Source: Patescibacteria group bacterium
Lineage (GTDB): Bacteria > Patescibacteriota > Minisyncoccia > Phycocordibacterales > GWA1-40-21
Direction of reading: 5' to 3'
Length of the DNA stretch: 35,041 bases
NCBI GenBank assembly: GCA_003142075.1
Contig: PLOL01000018.1
Location: forward strand, 1-35,041
Numbering within the stretch: position 1 is the stretch's first letter; the number at the start of each line of letters is the position of its first letter. The translations under genes and the position numbers were made by a program. This document shows positions 13,161-20,779 of this stretch, one piece after another. The notes beneath the pieces were generated by a model. It searched no databases, was not told the DNA's origin, and was given only the letters and a program-made list of their open reading frames with translations.

Positions 13161-15248
13161 CTAGATATCAATATTCGCCAATTTTGCATTTGACTGTATG
13201 AAAGCTTTTCTCGCAGGAACATCGGTTCCCATGAGCATATCGAATGTTTTATCCGCTTCTTGTGCATCAATTACAGTAACTCTTTTCATCATTCTTCTTG
13301 CCGGATCCAAAGTTGTTTCCCAAAGTTCGTCTGCATTCATTTCTCCAAGACCTTTATATCTTTGAACTGAAACTTTCGGACCTTTTTTGGTTTCAATTTC
13401 TTCATCCTCAACAATTTCTTCTGATGTCGATTCAACTTCGGCAACTTCGCTATCGGCAATTTTTTCTTTTTTAAAAAAGGCTTCTTTTTCTTCCTCTGTA
13501 TAAAAATAATGAACTTCTTTTCCTATTTTAACTTTATACAATGGCGGCTGCGCAATACAAATATGTCCACCATCTATGAGCGGTCTAAAATATCTGTAGA
13601 ACAAAGTTAGAAGAAGCGTTGTAATGTGCGCTCCATCAACGTCAGCATCGGTGGCAATAATTATTTTATGATATCTTAATTTTTCAATATCAAATGTATC
13701 TCCTATCGCGGTGCCGAGCGCTACGACAATATTTTTTATCATTTCTGATTCAAGCATTTTATCAAGTCTTGCTCTTTCAATGTTCAAAATTTTTCCTCGA
13801 AGCGGAAGAATTGCTTGAATTTTTCTGTCGCGTCCCATCTTTGCCGTACCGCCTGCAGAATCTCCCTCCACAATAATTATTTCTGATTCCGATGCATCCT
13901 TGCTCTGGCAATCTGCAAGTTTTCCTGGAAGTGTCATTCCTTCAAGAGCACCTTTTCTGAGTATTGAATCCTTGGCTGCCTTTGCAGCTTTTCTCGCCTT
14001 GAGGGCCAAAATTACCTTAGAAATTATTGCTCTGGCATCATCTGGATTTTCCTCAAGAAAGGCTCCGAAAGCCTCGCCAAAGACCTCTTCAACTGCGCCA
14101 CGAGCCTCGACAGAACCAAGCTTTGCTTTCGTCTGACCTTCAAATTGAATTTCGCGGAGCTTCACAGAAATGACAGCAGTCAAACCTTCAAGTGCATCGT
14201 CTCCGGTAAAATTTTCCTCACTTTCTTTTGTCAGATTATTTTTTCTTGAATAATTATTCAGCGATCTTGTGAGAGAGGTTTTGAAACCTGTGACATGAGT
14301 TCCGCCTTCAGGAGTTTCAATGTCGTTTGCAAATGCCATAATCCTCGAAGAAATATCATCAACATATTGCAATGCTATTTCTACCGATTCAACTCCAGTT
14401 GCTTTTTTCTCAACATAAAAAACATTTTTGTGAATTGGTTTTTGAAATTGATTGTAAAATTTAACAAGAGATAAAAGTCCGCCTTCAAAACAGAAAGATT
14501 GTGATGGAGCTTCTATGCCAAGTTCTGAAAAATAAAATGCTTCCTTGTCATCAATTTTTTCTGTAATTTCTCTTGCATCCATTGCAGTGATTCTCAAACC
14601 TTTTACAAGATAAGCTTGTTGTCTCATGTGAGAAACCACGCTGTTGAAATCAAAAACAATTCCCTCTTTGAAAATTTCAGGATCCGGCTCAAAAGTAACT
14701 ATCGTTCCATGTTTGTCTGTCTTTCCGATTTTTTTTACAGAAGCTTTTGGTTTTCCTTTTGCATATTCTTGTATATAAATCGCGCCATCTTTATGGACGA
14801 CAACTTTCATGTAAGTTGAAAGAGCGTTCACTACTGAAGCTCCGACTCCGTGAAGTCCTCCGGAAACTTTATATTCTGTTCCTTCACCTCCAAATTTTCC
14901 TCCGGCATGAAGGACGGTCATGATAGTTTCAAGTGCAGAAACTTTTGTTTGCTTGTGAATATCTACAGGAATACCTCTTCCGTTATCTGTAACTCTTACT
15001 CTGTTTCCAGGCAATAAAACAATCTCGATGTGATTGCAATAACCGTTCATCGCTTCATCGCGAGAATTGTCAAAAATCTCTGTTATAAGGTGGTGCAAAC
15101 CATCTGGACCTGTTGTTCCAATATACATACCTGGACGCCTTCTGACGGGCTCCAGCCCCTCAAGGACCTGGATGGCACTGGCATCATAATGATGTTCACT
15201 CTTTGCTTCTTTTTTGGGTTTTTCTTGCCCGTTCAAATTTTTTGCCAT
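13161..15248 (-). CDS. gyrB: DNA gyrase subunit B
   Basis: ATPase subunit of a type IIA topoisomerase, 695 aa. The GHKL ATPase is in the first 230 residues: EIFDNSRDEA (58-66), RVTDNGRGIP (85-94) and GGLHGVGASVVNALS. The transducer follows, with the invariant Lys in QTKAKLG. The TOPRIM domain holds VEGDSAGGTAKMGRDR (460-475) and TDADVDGAHI (533-542), and the C-terminus QRYKGLGEMNADELWETT. GyrB rather than ParE is favoured by the EGDSAGG...GRDRKIQAILPLRGK sequence, though the families are close. An acidic low-complexity insert lies at about 585-625. There is no Shine-Dalgarno. The gyrA partner is not in the window. Confidence 0.96.
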   Translation of the reverse strand: MAKNLNGQEKPKKEAKSEHHYDASAIQVLEGLEPVRRRPGMYIGTTGPDGLHHLITEIFDNSRDEAMNGYCNHIEIVLLPGNRVRVTDNGRGIPVDIHKQTKVSALETIMTVLHAGGKFGGEGTEYKVSGGLHGVGASVVNALSTYMKVVVHKDGAIYIQEYAKGKPKASVKKIGKTDKHGTIVTFEPDPEIFKEGIVFDFNSVVSHMRQQAYLVKGLRITAMDAREITEKIDDKEAFYFSELGIEAPSQSFCFEGGLLSLVKFYNQFQKPIHKNVFYVEKKATGVESVEIALQYVDDISSRIMAFANDIETPEGGTHVTGFKTSLTRSLNNYSRKNNLTKESEENFTGDDALEGLTAVISVKLREIQFEGQTKAKLGSVEARGAVEEVFGEAFGAFLEENPDDARAIISKVILALKARKAAKAAKDSILRKGALEGMTLPGKLADCQSKDASESEIIIVEGDSAGGTAKMGRDRKIQAILPLRGKILNIERARLDKMLESEMIKNIVVALGTAIGDTFDIEKLRYHKIIIATDADVDGAHITTLLLTLFYRYFRPLIDGGHICIAQPPLYKVKIGKEVHYFYTEEEKEAFFKKEKIADSEVAEVESTSEEIVEDEEIETKKGPKVSVQRYKGLGEMNADELWETTLDPARRMMKRVTVIDAQEADKTFDMLMGTDVPARKAFIQSNAKLANIDI

Positions 15249-15458
15249 AATTATATATGTTTATAATATTTACTTTTACTTGTTATAATAAGCCTTTATG
15301 TACAGCCCTATTTCTTCAAAAAACTTGTTCGGGTGAAGCATAATTTAAAAACAGCTTATAGCTTTTTATACCCTGTATTATAACAAATTGTTGTCATAAA
15401 AGAAACAGAAAATTGGGTTTTTATAAAATAAATTCCTAAAATATTAAATAAAAAGCTA
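15249..15458. other. intergenic region upstream of gyrB
   Basis: AT-rich DNA between the divergent gyrB and the 15523 gene. It contains several TATAAT-like hexamers on the minus strand near 15250-15295 and 15375-15385 that could serve gyrB, and an imperfect palindrome around AGCTTATAGCT near 15353-15363. I see no gene. Confidence 0.5.
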
Positions 15459-15487
15459 TTTACATATTATTTTTATTGTGTTAATCT
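15459..15487 (+). promoter_or_regulatory. candidate promoter of the twin 58-aa genes
   Basis: TTTACA (15459-15464), 17 nt, TAATCT (15482-15487). The -10 is weak; the spacing and the short leader before AAAGGAGG support it. Confidence 0.5.
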
Positions 15488-15522
15488 AGCGATAGAAAAA
15501 CAAATCTGAAAGGAGGTATTAC

Positions 15523-15699
15523 ATGGACAAAATAGATATAGAGATAAAAGAACTTGTAAGAAATTATCTATCTTCTACAGAAACACCGACCCAGAACGAT
15601 AAGCACGTAAGAGAATCAGCAATAAAGTTAAACAAACCTGTTTCTCTAATGAGGGGTAAGTTCAACGACAAATTGGATGAAATGAATCCCTTCAGGTAA
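15523..15699 (+). CDS. 58-aa hypothetical protein, SD-type orphan
   Basis: A short ORF starting ATG (15523), preceded by AAAGGAGG at ideal spacing. It encodes MDKIDIEIKELVRNYLSSTE and ends DEMNPFR. It is mostly helical and charged, with no membrane segment. It lies 46 nt upstream of a second 58-aa gene with its own strong Shine-Dalgarno, and the two share a terminator at 15942. The precise Shine-Dalgarno, common strand and shared terminator are the main evidence that these are genes. I do not recognise the family. Confidence 0.72.
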   Translation: MDKIDIEIKELVRNYLSSTETPTQNDKHVRESAIKLNKPVSLMRGKFNDKLDEMNPFR

Positions 15700-15745
15700 T
15701 TACAGATTTTTGCCTCGATGTACATTTTAAAAAATAGGAGGATTA

Positions 15746-15922
15746 ATGGAAACATTGACAAAAACTTTGGCTGAAAGACGCGTAAATGATCTAATGAAAA
15801 ATATTGCCGGCAAAAATATAAATTCAAGGGCAATCGAAAAAGCCGCCAAAAAAATTGCTGGAGAGACAAAAACAAATCTCGAAAAAGTAAGAACGATGAT
15901 ATCCGAAAAAAACAACAAATAA
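15746..15922 (+). CDS. 58-aa basic helical protein, SD-type orphan
   Basis: Begins ATG (15746) after ATAGGAGG. It encodes METLTKTLAERRVNDLMKNI and ends VRTMISEKNNK, a strongly basic, probably all-helical protein. It has the same length as the upstream 58-aa gene but no obvious sequence similarity. The two appear bicistronic and end at the terminator at 15942. It could be nucleic-acid-binding or half of a two-component small system, but nothing in the sequence proves either. No recognised family. Confidence 0.72.
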   Translation: METLTKTLAERRVNDLMKNIAGKNINSRAIEKAAKKIAGETKTNLEKVRTMISEKNNK

Positions 15923-15941
15923 GAAATCAATCGGATATGGA

Positions 15942-15968
15942 GAGCTAGGTCAAACCTAGCTCTTTTTT
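15942..15968 (+). terminator. terminator of the twin small-gene operon
   Basis: GAGCTAGGT CAA ACCTAGCTC (15942-15962) followed by TTTTTTATTT. Confidence 0.93.
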
Positions 15969-16539
15969 ATTTCTCCGTAAAAATTACCAATCTTTTCCAG
16001 CCGAGTTTAAATTTATCTATTTCTACAAAAAGATTCTCGCCTCCATTTTCTTCCGGCATTTCCGGATCATGATAATAAAAACCTTTCATTTCTCCATTTT
16101 CATTTTTATCATAACCGACGATTACAATTCCATGATGCCTGTCTTTCTCAGTAAAATATTTGTAGATTGAAACGATCGAAGGCAAACCTTCATCTATTTT
16201 TTTCGCCAATTTTTCAATTCCCTTTTTCAAAAATAAATCACTCATTCCTCCAGCTTTCATTTCTCCATTTTTAATATCGACATCAACAGTTTTAAATTCC
16301 TGCGCATACGCGGAAATCCCGTGGTTTCTAAAAAGCCTTATGACTTCGTTATGTTTCCAGAATTTGCCATCCCAGGCGCCGACAGAAGTTCCCTCTTTTA
16401 GCCAATCGTCGGCCGGAATTATTTTTTCTCCCAAAAATTCAGCCACCATTTTTATACACACAACAAGACAAGAGTGAGCTTTCCATTCAGGATCTATCAC
16501 ATCTGTGCGCTGAGAATAATATGGTACTTTTAATTTCAT
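15967..16539 (-). CDS. C39-like papain-fold peptidase-type protein
   Basis: This 190-aa protein begins VPYYSQRTDVIDPEWKAHSC, the usual opening of Peptidase_C39_2-like proteins. The candidate catalytic Cys is Cys24 (or Cys28) in HSCLVVCIKMVAEFLG. The His is in DRHHGIVIVGYD (135/136), and YYHDPE (156-160) carries an Asp. No signal peptide or transmembrane segment is seen, so it is predicted to be cytoplasmic or non-classically exported. It lies 111 nt downstream of pheT on the same strand, next to a synthetase that itself contains an NlpC/P60 papain-fold domain. Proteolytic activity is inferred; the usual SCGP-type Cys context is altered. Confidence 0.72.
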   Translation of the reverse strand: MKLKVPYYSQRTDVIDPEWKAHSCLVVCIKMVAEFLGEKIIPADDWLKEGTSVGAWDGKFWKHNEVIRLFRNHGISAYAQEFKTVDVDIKNGEMKAGGMSDLFLKKGIEKLAKKIDEGLPSIVSIYKYFTEKDRHHGIVIVGYDKNENGEMKGFYYHDPEMPEENGGENLFVEIDKFKLGWKRLVIFTEK

Positions 16540-16650
16540 CCCGTAAAGAAATTTTAATATTTTGATAATTTCGACTTCTTGATAAATTGATTCTATACTT
16601 TTTTAGAAAAATTTTAATACTGAGCTGAATTTCACACGGGACAAGTATAA

Positions 16651-19077
16651 TTATCTTACTTGCCAATCTTTTTTTGCATTCATTTTATCGGTAATTTTTT
16701 GCATAATTGCATTTACTTCATCATCAGAAAGAGTTTTTTCATATGACTGGAAAATTATTCTATATGCGTAAGAAGTTTTTTTAGTTCCATCTTCCAAAGT
16801 TTTTGTGAAAACATCGAACAATCTGTTTTTAATCATAAGTTCTCCAGCATTTTTATTTATTATTTCCAAAACTTCATCGGCTTTCGTTCCTTCCGGAGTA
16901 AATACAGCAATGTCGCGAATCATGAACGGAAATTGCGAAATCTTTTTAAATTTTAAGTCTCTACCATCTTCTTTTGGAAAATCATATTCTAAAACATCGG
17001 GTAAATTCTTAATCATATCTGAAATTAAAAATTCAGCGATATTATCTGGCACAAGCGTCCAACCCATTTTGATTAAATCAACCCCTAGTTTTTCTGACAA
17101 TACTTTTAAAGTATTGTCCAAAGTGTCTCTTTCTTTTGGTTTTTTAATTCCAACAGGATTTTTGACACCAATAACAAAGTTTTCATATTCACCTTTAAAA
17201 TCAAAAACGTGGCCAAATTCAAAAATTTTTATTTGTGGCATGTCTACAAGCTCAGAATATCTGGCATTAAATTCTAAAGCCTTTTCAAGACCCTCGTTAA
17301 GATTTGTTCTCAAATATTTTTTCTCAGGAGATAAAGGTTTCAACAACTCAATATCACCTTTATCTACGAAAGTATAATTCATCACCTCAGAAAAACCCTC
17401 CCCATATAAAAGGTCCCTTATTTTTTGTTTATAGGCAAAAACTTTATTTGTTTTTGGTTTTGTAGCTGAATCAGGGATATCAACATATTTTATTTTGTCG
17501 TAGCCATATATTCTTCCTATCTCTTCTGCTAGATCTTCTTTGATTCTCAAATCCAATCTTTCATCAGGAACAGTAATGACAAATCTTTCTTCATTGTCAG
17601 ACATTCTTCTGTATCCGACGATATTTTTAAAATATTTGCTTTCTTTAAGATTTTCTACGGACAATTTTCCTATCATTTCACTAGTATGCATTATTTTTCC
17701 ATCTCCAAGATACAATCCTTCATGATCAACTCCGCCTGGAACTTCAGTGCCTAGCAAAAATTCAACGCTTTTCGTGCGAATCGATTCTTCCGGAATCATT
17801 TTCCCCAAAACTTGAGAATAATTTTCTCCTTTAGTCGTTATTTCTATTTTTGTATTTACAAAAATAATATCTCCCGGCTTCAAGTCTTTCTCTTCAATCT
17901 TTTTTCCAAAAACAAATTGATCTATGCAAATCCTCGGAATCTGAACTCCAGCTTGTGCAAAAAGATAGCTGACAAAACCTGAGCAATCAAAAGCTTTCGG
18001 CGCATCGTAAGTTATGCTTGCTCCACGTTTATATGGAACTCCAACAAAAGTTGGTGCGAGTTTCAAAACCTCATCAATCGGTCTGACTTTCTTCCATTCA
18101 AAATTAAATCTGTCAAAAATCTTTTCAATATCAGAATCTTTTATTGGAACGCCTATTATTGAGCTGGCTTCTTTTGCTGAAATTCCAAGTTTAAATTTAT
18201 TCGCGCGTCTTGGATAATTGTCTACAACTTCTCCGACTTTTGTATCTTTTGTTCCAGCAATTTCAACAATTAATTTTGTGAGAATATCCATCGCTTCCCC
18301 GCAAAGCTGAGGCGTTAAATCATTTTCGTATCTTTTTGAAGCATCTGTTTGAATTTTAATTTTTTGTGCGGTTTTTCTTATGTTTACTGGGCTAAAATTC
18401 GCCGATTCCAAAATAATATTTTTTGTGTTGAGATCTAGCTCGGCAAAATCTCCGCCTTTTATGCCGGCAATCGCCAGCGGATTTTTTCCGTCCGTAATAA
18501 GCAGGACGCTTTCATCAAGTTCAACTTCTTTTTTATCAAGAGTTGTTATTTTTTGGCCTTTCCCGGCATTTTTAACGACAATTTCATTGCCGATTTTATC
18601 AGAATCAAAAGCATGCATCGGCTGACCGATTTCAAGCATGACAAAATTTGTCGCATCAACGATATTATTTATCGATCTCTGTCCGAGTGTTTCCAGCTTT
18701 TCCGCAAGCCATTTTGGCGAAGGACCGACTTTGATATTTTCAACTACTCTTCCAATATATCTTCTGCAAAGTCTTCCATCTTCAATTTTTACAGAAAGAT
18801 CTTTTAAAGTTTTTGAAATATTAAAATCTTTAAATTTTCTAGAATATTTTTCTATTTTAATATCAGCAATAGTTCCGAGTTCTCTTGCAATTCCTCTGTG
18901 ACATAAGCAACTATGATTTAAGTTTGGCGTAGCTTTTGTATCTATGACAACATCACCATTCATTTTTTCAGTTCCTTCAACTTCCATCGAATGCATTTCC
19001 AAAAGCTCTACCGTTTTTTCAACTTTCGGTGCTTTACCATTAAAATATTCATTTAACCATTTATAAGAAACTTTCAT
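16651..19077 (-). CDS. pheT: phenylalanyl-tRNA synthetase beta subunit with inserted NlpC/P60 domain
   Basis: 808 aa. The beta subunit of PheRS supports tRNA binding and editing. The N-terminus MKVSYKWLNEYF passes straight to VIDTKATPNLNHSC, so the usual OB-fold (EMAP-type) tRNA-binding domain is missing. The B3/B4 region spans about 100-270. The B5 region starts near 290 and is interrupted at about 332-492 by an NlpC/P60-like domain: FDCSGFVSYLF (Cys365), LKPGDIIF, GGVDHEGLYLGDGKIMHTS (His452, His464). B5 then resumes with ERFVITVPDERLDLRIKEDL and EEIGRIYGYDKI. The core and a C-terminal anticodon-binding domain (about 715-808) are intact. It follows pheS by 2 nt, so translation is probably coupled. 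The reading frame is open throughout, arguing against an assembly artefact. Confidence 0.96.
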   Translation of the reverse strand: MKVSYKWLNEYFNGKAPKVEKTVELLEMHSMEVEGTEKMNGDVVIDTKATPNLNHSCLCHRGIARELGTIADIKIEKYSRKFKDFNISKTLKDLSVKIEDGRLCRRYIGRVVENIKVGPSPKWLAEKLETLGQRSINNIVDATNFVMLEIGQPMHAFDSDKIGNEIVVKNAGKGQKITTLDKKEVELDESVLLITDGKNPLAIAGIKGGDFAELDLNTKNIILESANFSPVNIRKTAQKIKIQTDASKRYENDLTPQLCGEAMDILTKLIVEIAGTKDTKVGEVVDNYPRRANKFKLGISAKEASSIIGVPIKDSDIEKIFDRFNFEWKKVRPIDEVLKLAPTFVGVPYKRGASITYDAPKAFDCSGFVSYLFAQAGVQIPRICIDQFVFGKKIEEKDLKPGDIIFVNTKIEITTKGENYSQVLGKMIPEESIRTKSVEFLLGTEVPGGVDHEGLYLGDGKIMHTSEMIGKLSVENLKESKYFKNIVGYRRMSDNEERFVITVPDERLDLRIKEDLAEEIGRIYGYDKIKYVDIPDSATKPKTNKVFAYKQKIRDLLYGEGFSEVMNYTFVDKGDIELLKPLSPEKKYLRTNLNEGLEKALEFNARYSELVDMPQIKIFEFGHVFDFKGEYENFVIGVKNPVGIKKPKERDTLDNTLKVLSEKLGVDLIKMGWTLVPDNIAEFLISDMIKNLPDVLEYDFPKEDGRDLKFKKISQFPFMIRDIAVFTPEGTKADEVLEIINKNAGELMIKNRLFDVFTKTLEDGTKKTSYAYRIIFQSYEKTLSDDEVNAIMQKITDKMNAKKDWQVR

Positions 19078-19079
19078 TT

Positions 19080-19838
19080 TTAAAATTGATTTACTAATCT
19101 CAAATCTCCGGAATACAAAAGTCGGATATCATCTATTTCGTACTTGAGCATCACTAGTCTATCTACTCCGAAGCCGAAAGCAAAACCTTTCCATTCATTA
19201 GAATCTATTCCAACTTCGTTTAAAACTTTCGGATGTACCATACCTGCTCCAGCCAATTCAAGCCATCCGGAACCTCCACAAAGCTGACACTTACCTTCTC
19301 CTTTGCACTTAAAACAAGAAACATCTATCTCTACACCGGGTTCAACGAATGGAAAATAACTTGTTCTAAATCTAACATCAACATTTTTTTTCAAAAATTT
19401 ATCAAAAAAAGTATTTATTGTTGATTTCAAATCAGCTAAAGAAACATTTTTCGCTACAAGAAGACCTTCACAATGATGAAACATTGCTTCATGTCTTGCA
19501 TCCGTAGCTTCGTTTCTAAAAACTTTTCCAGGGCAAACCATTTTAAAAGGAGGTTTATTATTTTCCATAAAACGAATCTGCACGGCACTCGTTTGTGTTC
19601 TCATAAGTTTATCTCCTTTTTCACCAAAATTTTTATTTGGCTTAATCCAAAAAGTATCTTGCATATCGCGTGCTGGATGATCTTTAGGGACATTTAAAGC
19701 ATCGAAGTTATGATATTCGTCTTCAAGTTCTGGGCCATCAACTAGAGTAAAACCCATCTCAAAAAAGATTCTATTCATGTCGTCTATAACACGAGTGAGC
19801 GGGTGAATATGTATAGGTTTTTTCTCTTGTTCTTGCAT
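19080..19838 (-). CDS. pheS: phenylalanyl-tRNA synthetase alpha subunit, short form
   Basis: Catalytic subunit of PheRS, 252 aa against about 330-350 for typical relatives; the N-terminal coiled-coil arm that binds tRNA is absent. The start MQEQEKKPIHIHPLTRVID is at the usual beginning of the catalytic core. Motif 2 is VCPGKVFRNEATDARHEAMFH and motif 3 is GFAFGFGVDRLVMLKY. It also has CFKCKGEGKCQLCGGSGWLE (four Cys, zinc-knuckle-like), seen in some PheS proteins. A perfect TATAAT (19846-19851 on the complement) ends 7 nt before the ATG and no Shine-Dalgarno is present, indicating a leaderless start. pheT follows after 2 nt. Confidence 0.96.
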   Translation of the reverse strand: MQEQEKKPIHIHPLTRVIDDMNRIFFEMGFTLVDGPELEDEYHNFDALNVPKDHPARDMQDTFWIKPNKNFGEKGDKLMRTQTSAVQIRFMENNKPPFKMVCPGKVFRNEATDARHEAMFHHCEGLLVAKNVSLADLKSTINTFFDKFLKKNVDVRFRTSYFPFVEPGVEIDVSCFKCKGEGKCQLCGGSGWLELAGAGMVHPKVLNEVGIDSNEWKGFAFGFGVDRLVMLKYEIDDIRLLYSGDLRLVNQF

Positions 19839-19867
19839 GTTGTCAATTATACAGAAAAAGTCGGATT

Positions 19868-20764
19868 TTACAAAAGAATTTCAGAAATATTATTGCCATC
19901 CTTAACATATAAAGAACCATCAATCATCTTGAAGTCCGGATCTTTTCCAGTATAAATAATCTGTGTAATTTTATTAGGATTATCTTCTATCTGTATCGCA
20001 AAAACCAATCCGTCGACGGATGCAACTATAACGCCGTCATATCCGGACAAGAAATCTATTTCTGTCGGCGATTTTGACAGATTAAAAACCAATTTATTTT
20101 CCGTACAATCCGATGATTCATCGCACAGATATTTTGGAGCGGAATCGTTGCTGCCGAACCATTTTACAAAAATCTTTCCGTTCTCATTCCACAATCCGAG
20201 ATTGCCATTCATAATCGGAGATATTTTCGTACCGAGATTATTTTTCAAGTTTATTCCTATCGTGGACAATGCCTGGGAGATTTTTGTACTCGTGGAAGTA
20301 AAAATAGAAAGAATATCTTCATATTCCTGATTTTTAATTTTTACGGAACTTGTCGCGCCATTACTTTCAGTTTCAAAAACATATTCAGGTATTTCTCTCG
20401 CTCCGATTTTTTCCTGCAACATAAAAACATCGGCATTTTCCACTAAATTATTGGCTACCTGTATTTTTTTAGTCCAGGTATTATATTCTGGTTTTTTAAC
20501 TTGAATTTCATATTTGCCAGGAGCAAGATTCCTTATTAGAATATCTCTTTTGAAAAAAGATGTCTTGTCTTCAAATTTATTATTCAAGTATATTTCAGAT
20601 CCTATCGGAGCATCCGAAACGTAAATGCCTCCAGTTGCCAAAATATTCCATCCATCTGAAAATATGTCTCCGTTTGCATAAAGAACGACAAGAGGAGCTA
20701 TTATTATGAATAATAAGATAAATATGAACAATTTTAATCTTTTTTTTGTAACTATATCTGCCAT
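19868..20764 (-). CDS. PEGA-domain membrane-anchored protein
   Basis: 298 aa with a basic N-terminus, one transmembrane helix (about 10-30) and an extracellular part. Residues about 44-105 form a PEGA domain (GGIYVSDAPIGSEIYLNN, IRNLAPGKYEIQVKKPEYNTW), a small beta domain common in surface proteins. The remaining ~190 residues carry repeated beta-strand pairs (GNLGLWNENGKIFVKWFG, DGVIVASVDGLVFAI, GSLYVKDGNNISEILL) that look like propeller blades. It is on the same strand between the glycosyltransferase gene and pheS. No Shine-Dalgarno; an A/T-rich -10-like stretch abuts the start. A cell-envelope role is likely; the ligand is unknown. Confidence 0.8.
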   Translation of the reverse strand: MADIVTKKRLKLFIFILLFIIIAPLVVLYANGDIFSDGWNILATGGIYVSDAPIGSEIYLNNKFEDKTSFFKRDILIRNLAPGKYEIQVKKPEYNTWTKKIQVANNLVENADVFMLQEKIGAREIPEYVFETESNGATSSVKIKNQEYEDILSIFTSTSTKISQALSTIGINLKNNLGTKISPIMNGNLGLWNENGKIFVKWFGSNDSAPKYLCDESSDCTENKLVFNLSKSPTEIDFLSGYDGVIVASVDGLVFAIQIEDNPNKITQIIYTGKDPDFKMIDGSLYVKDGNNISEILL

Positions 20765-20779
20765 GTTTTTATAATCCCG

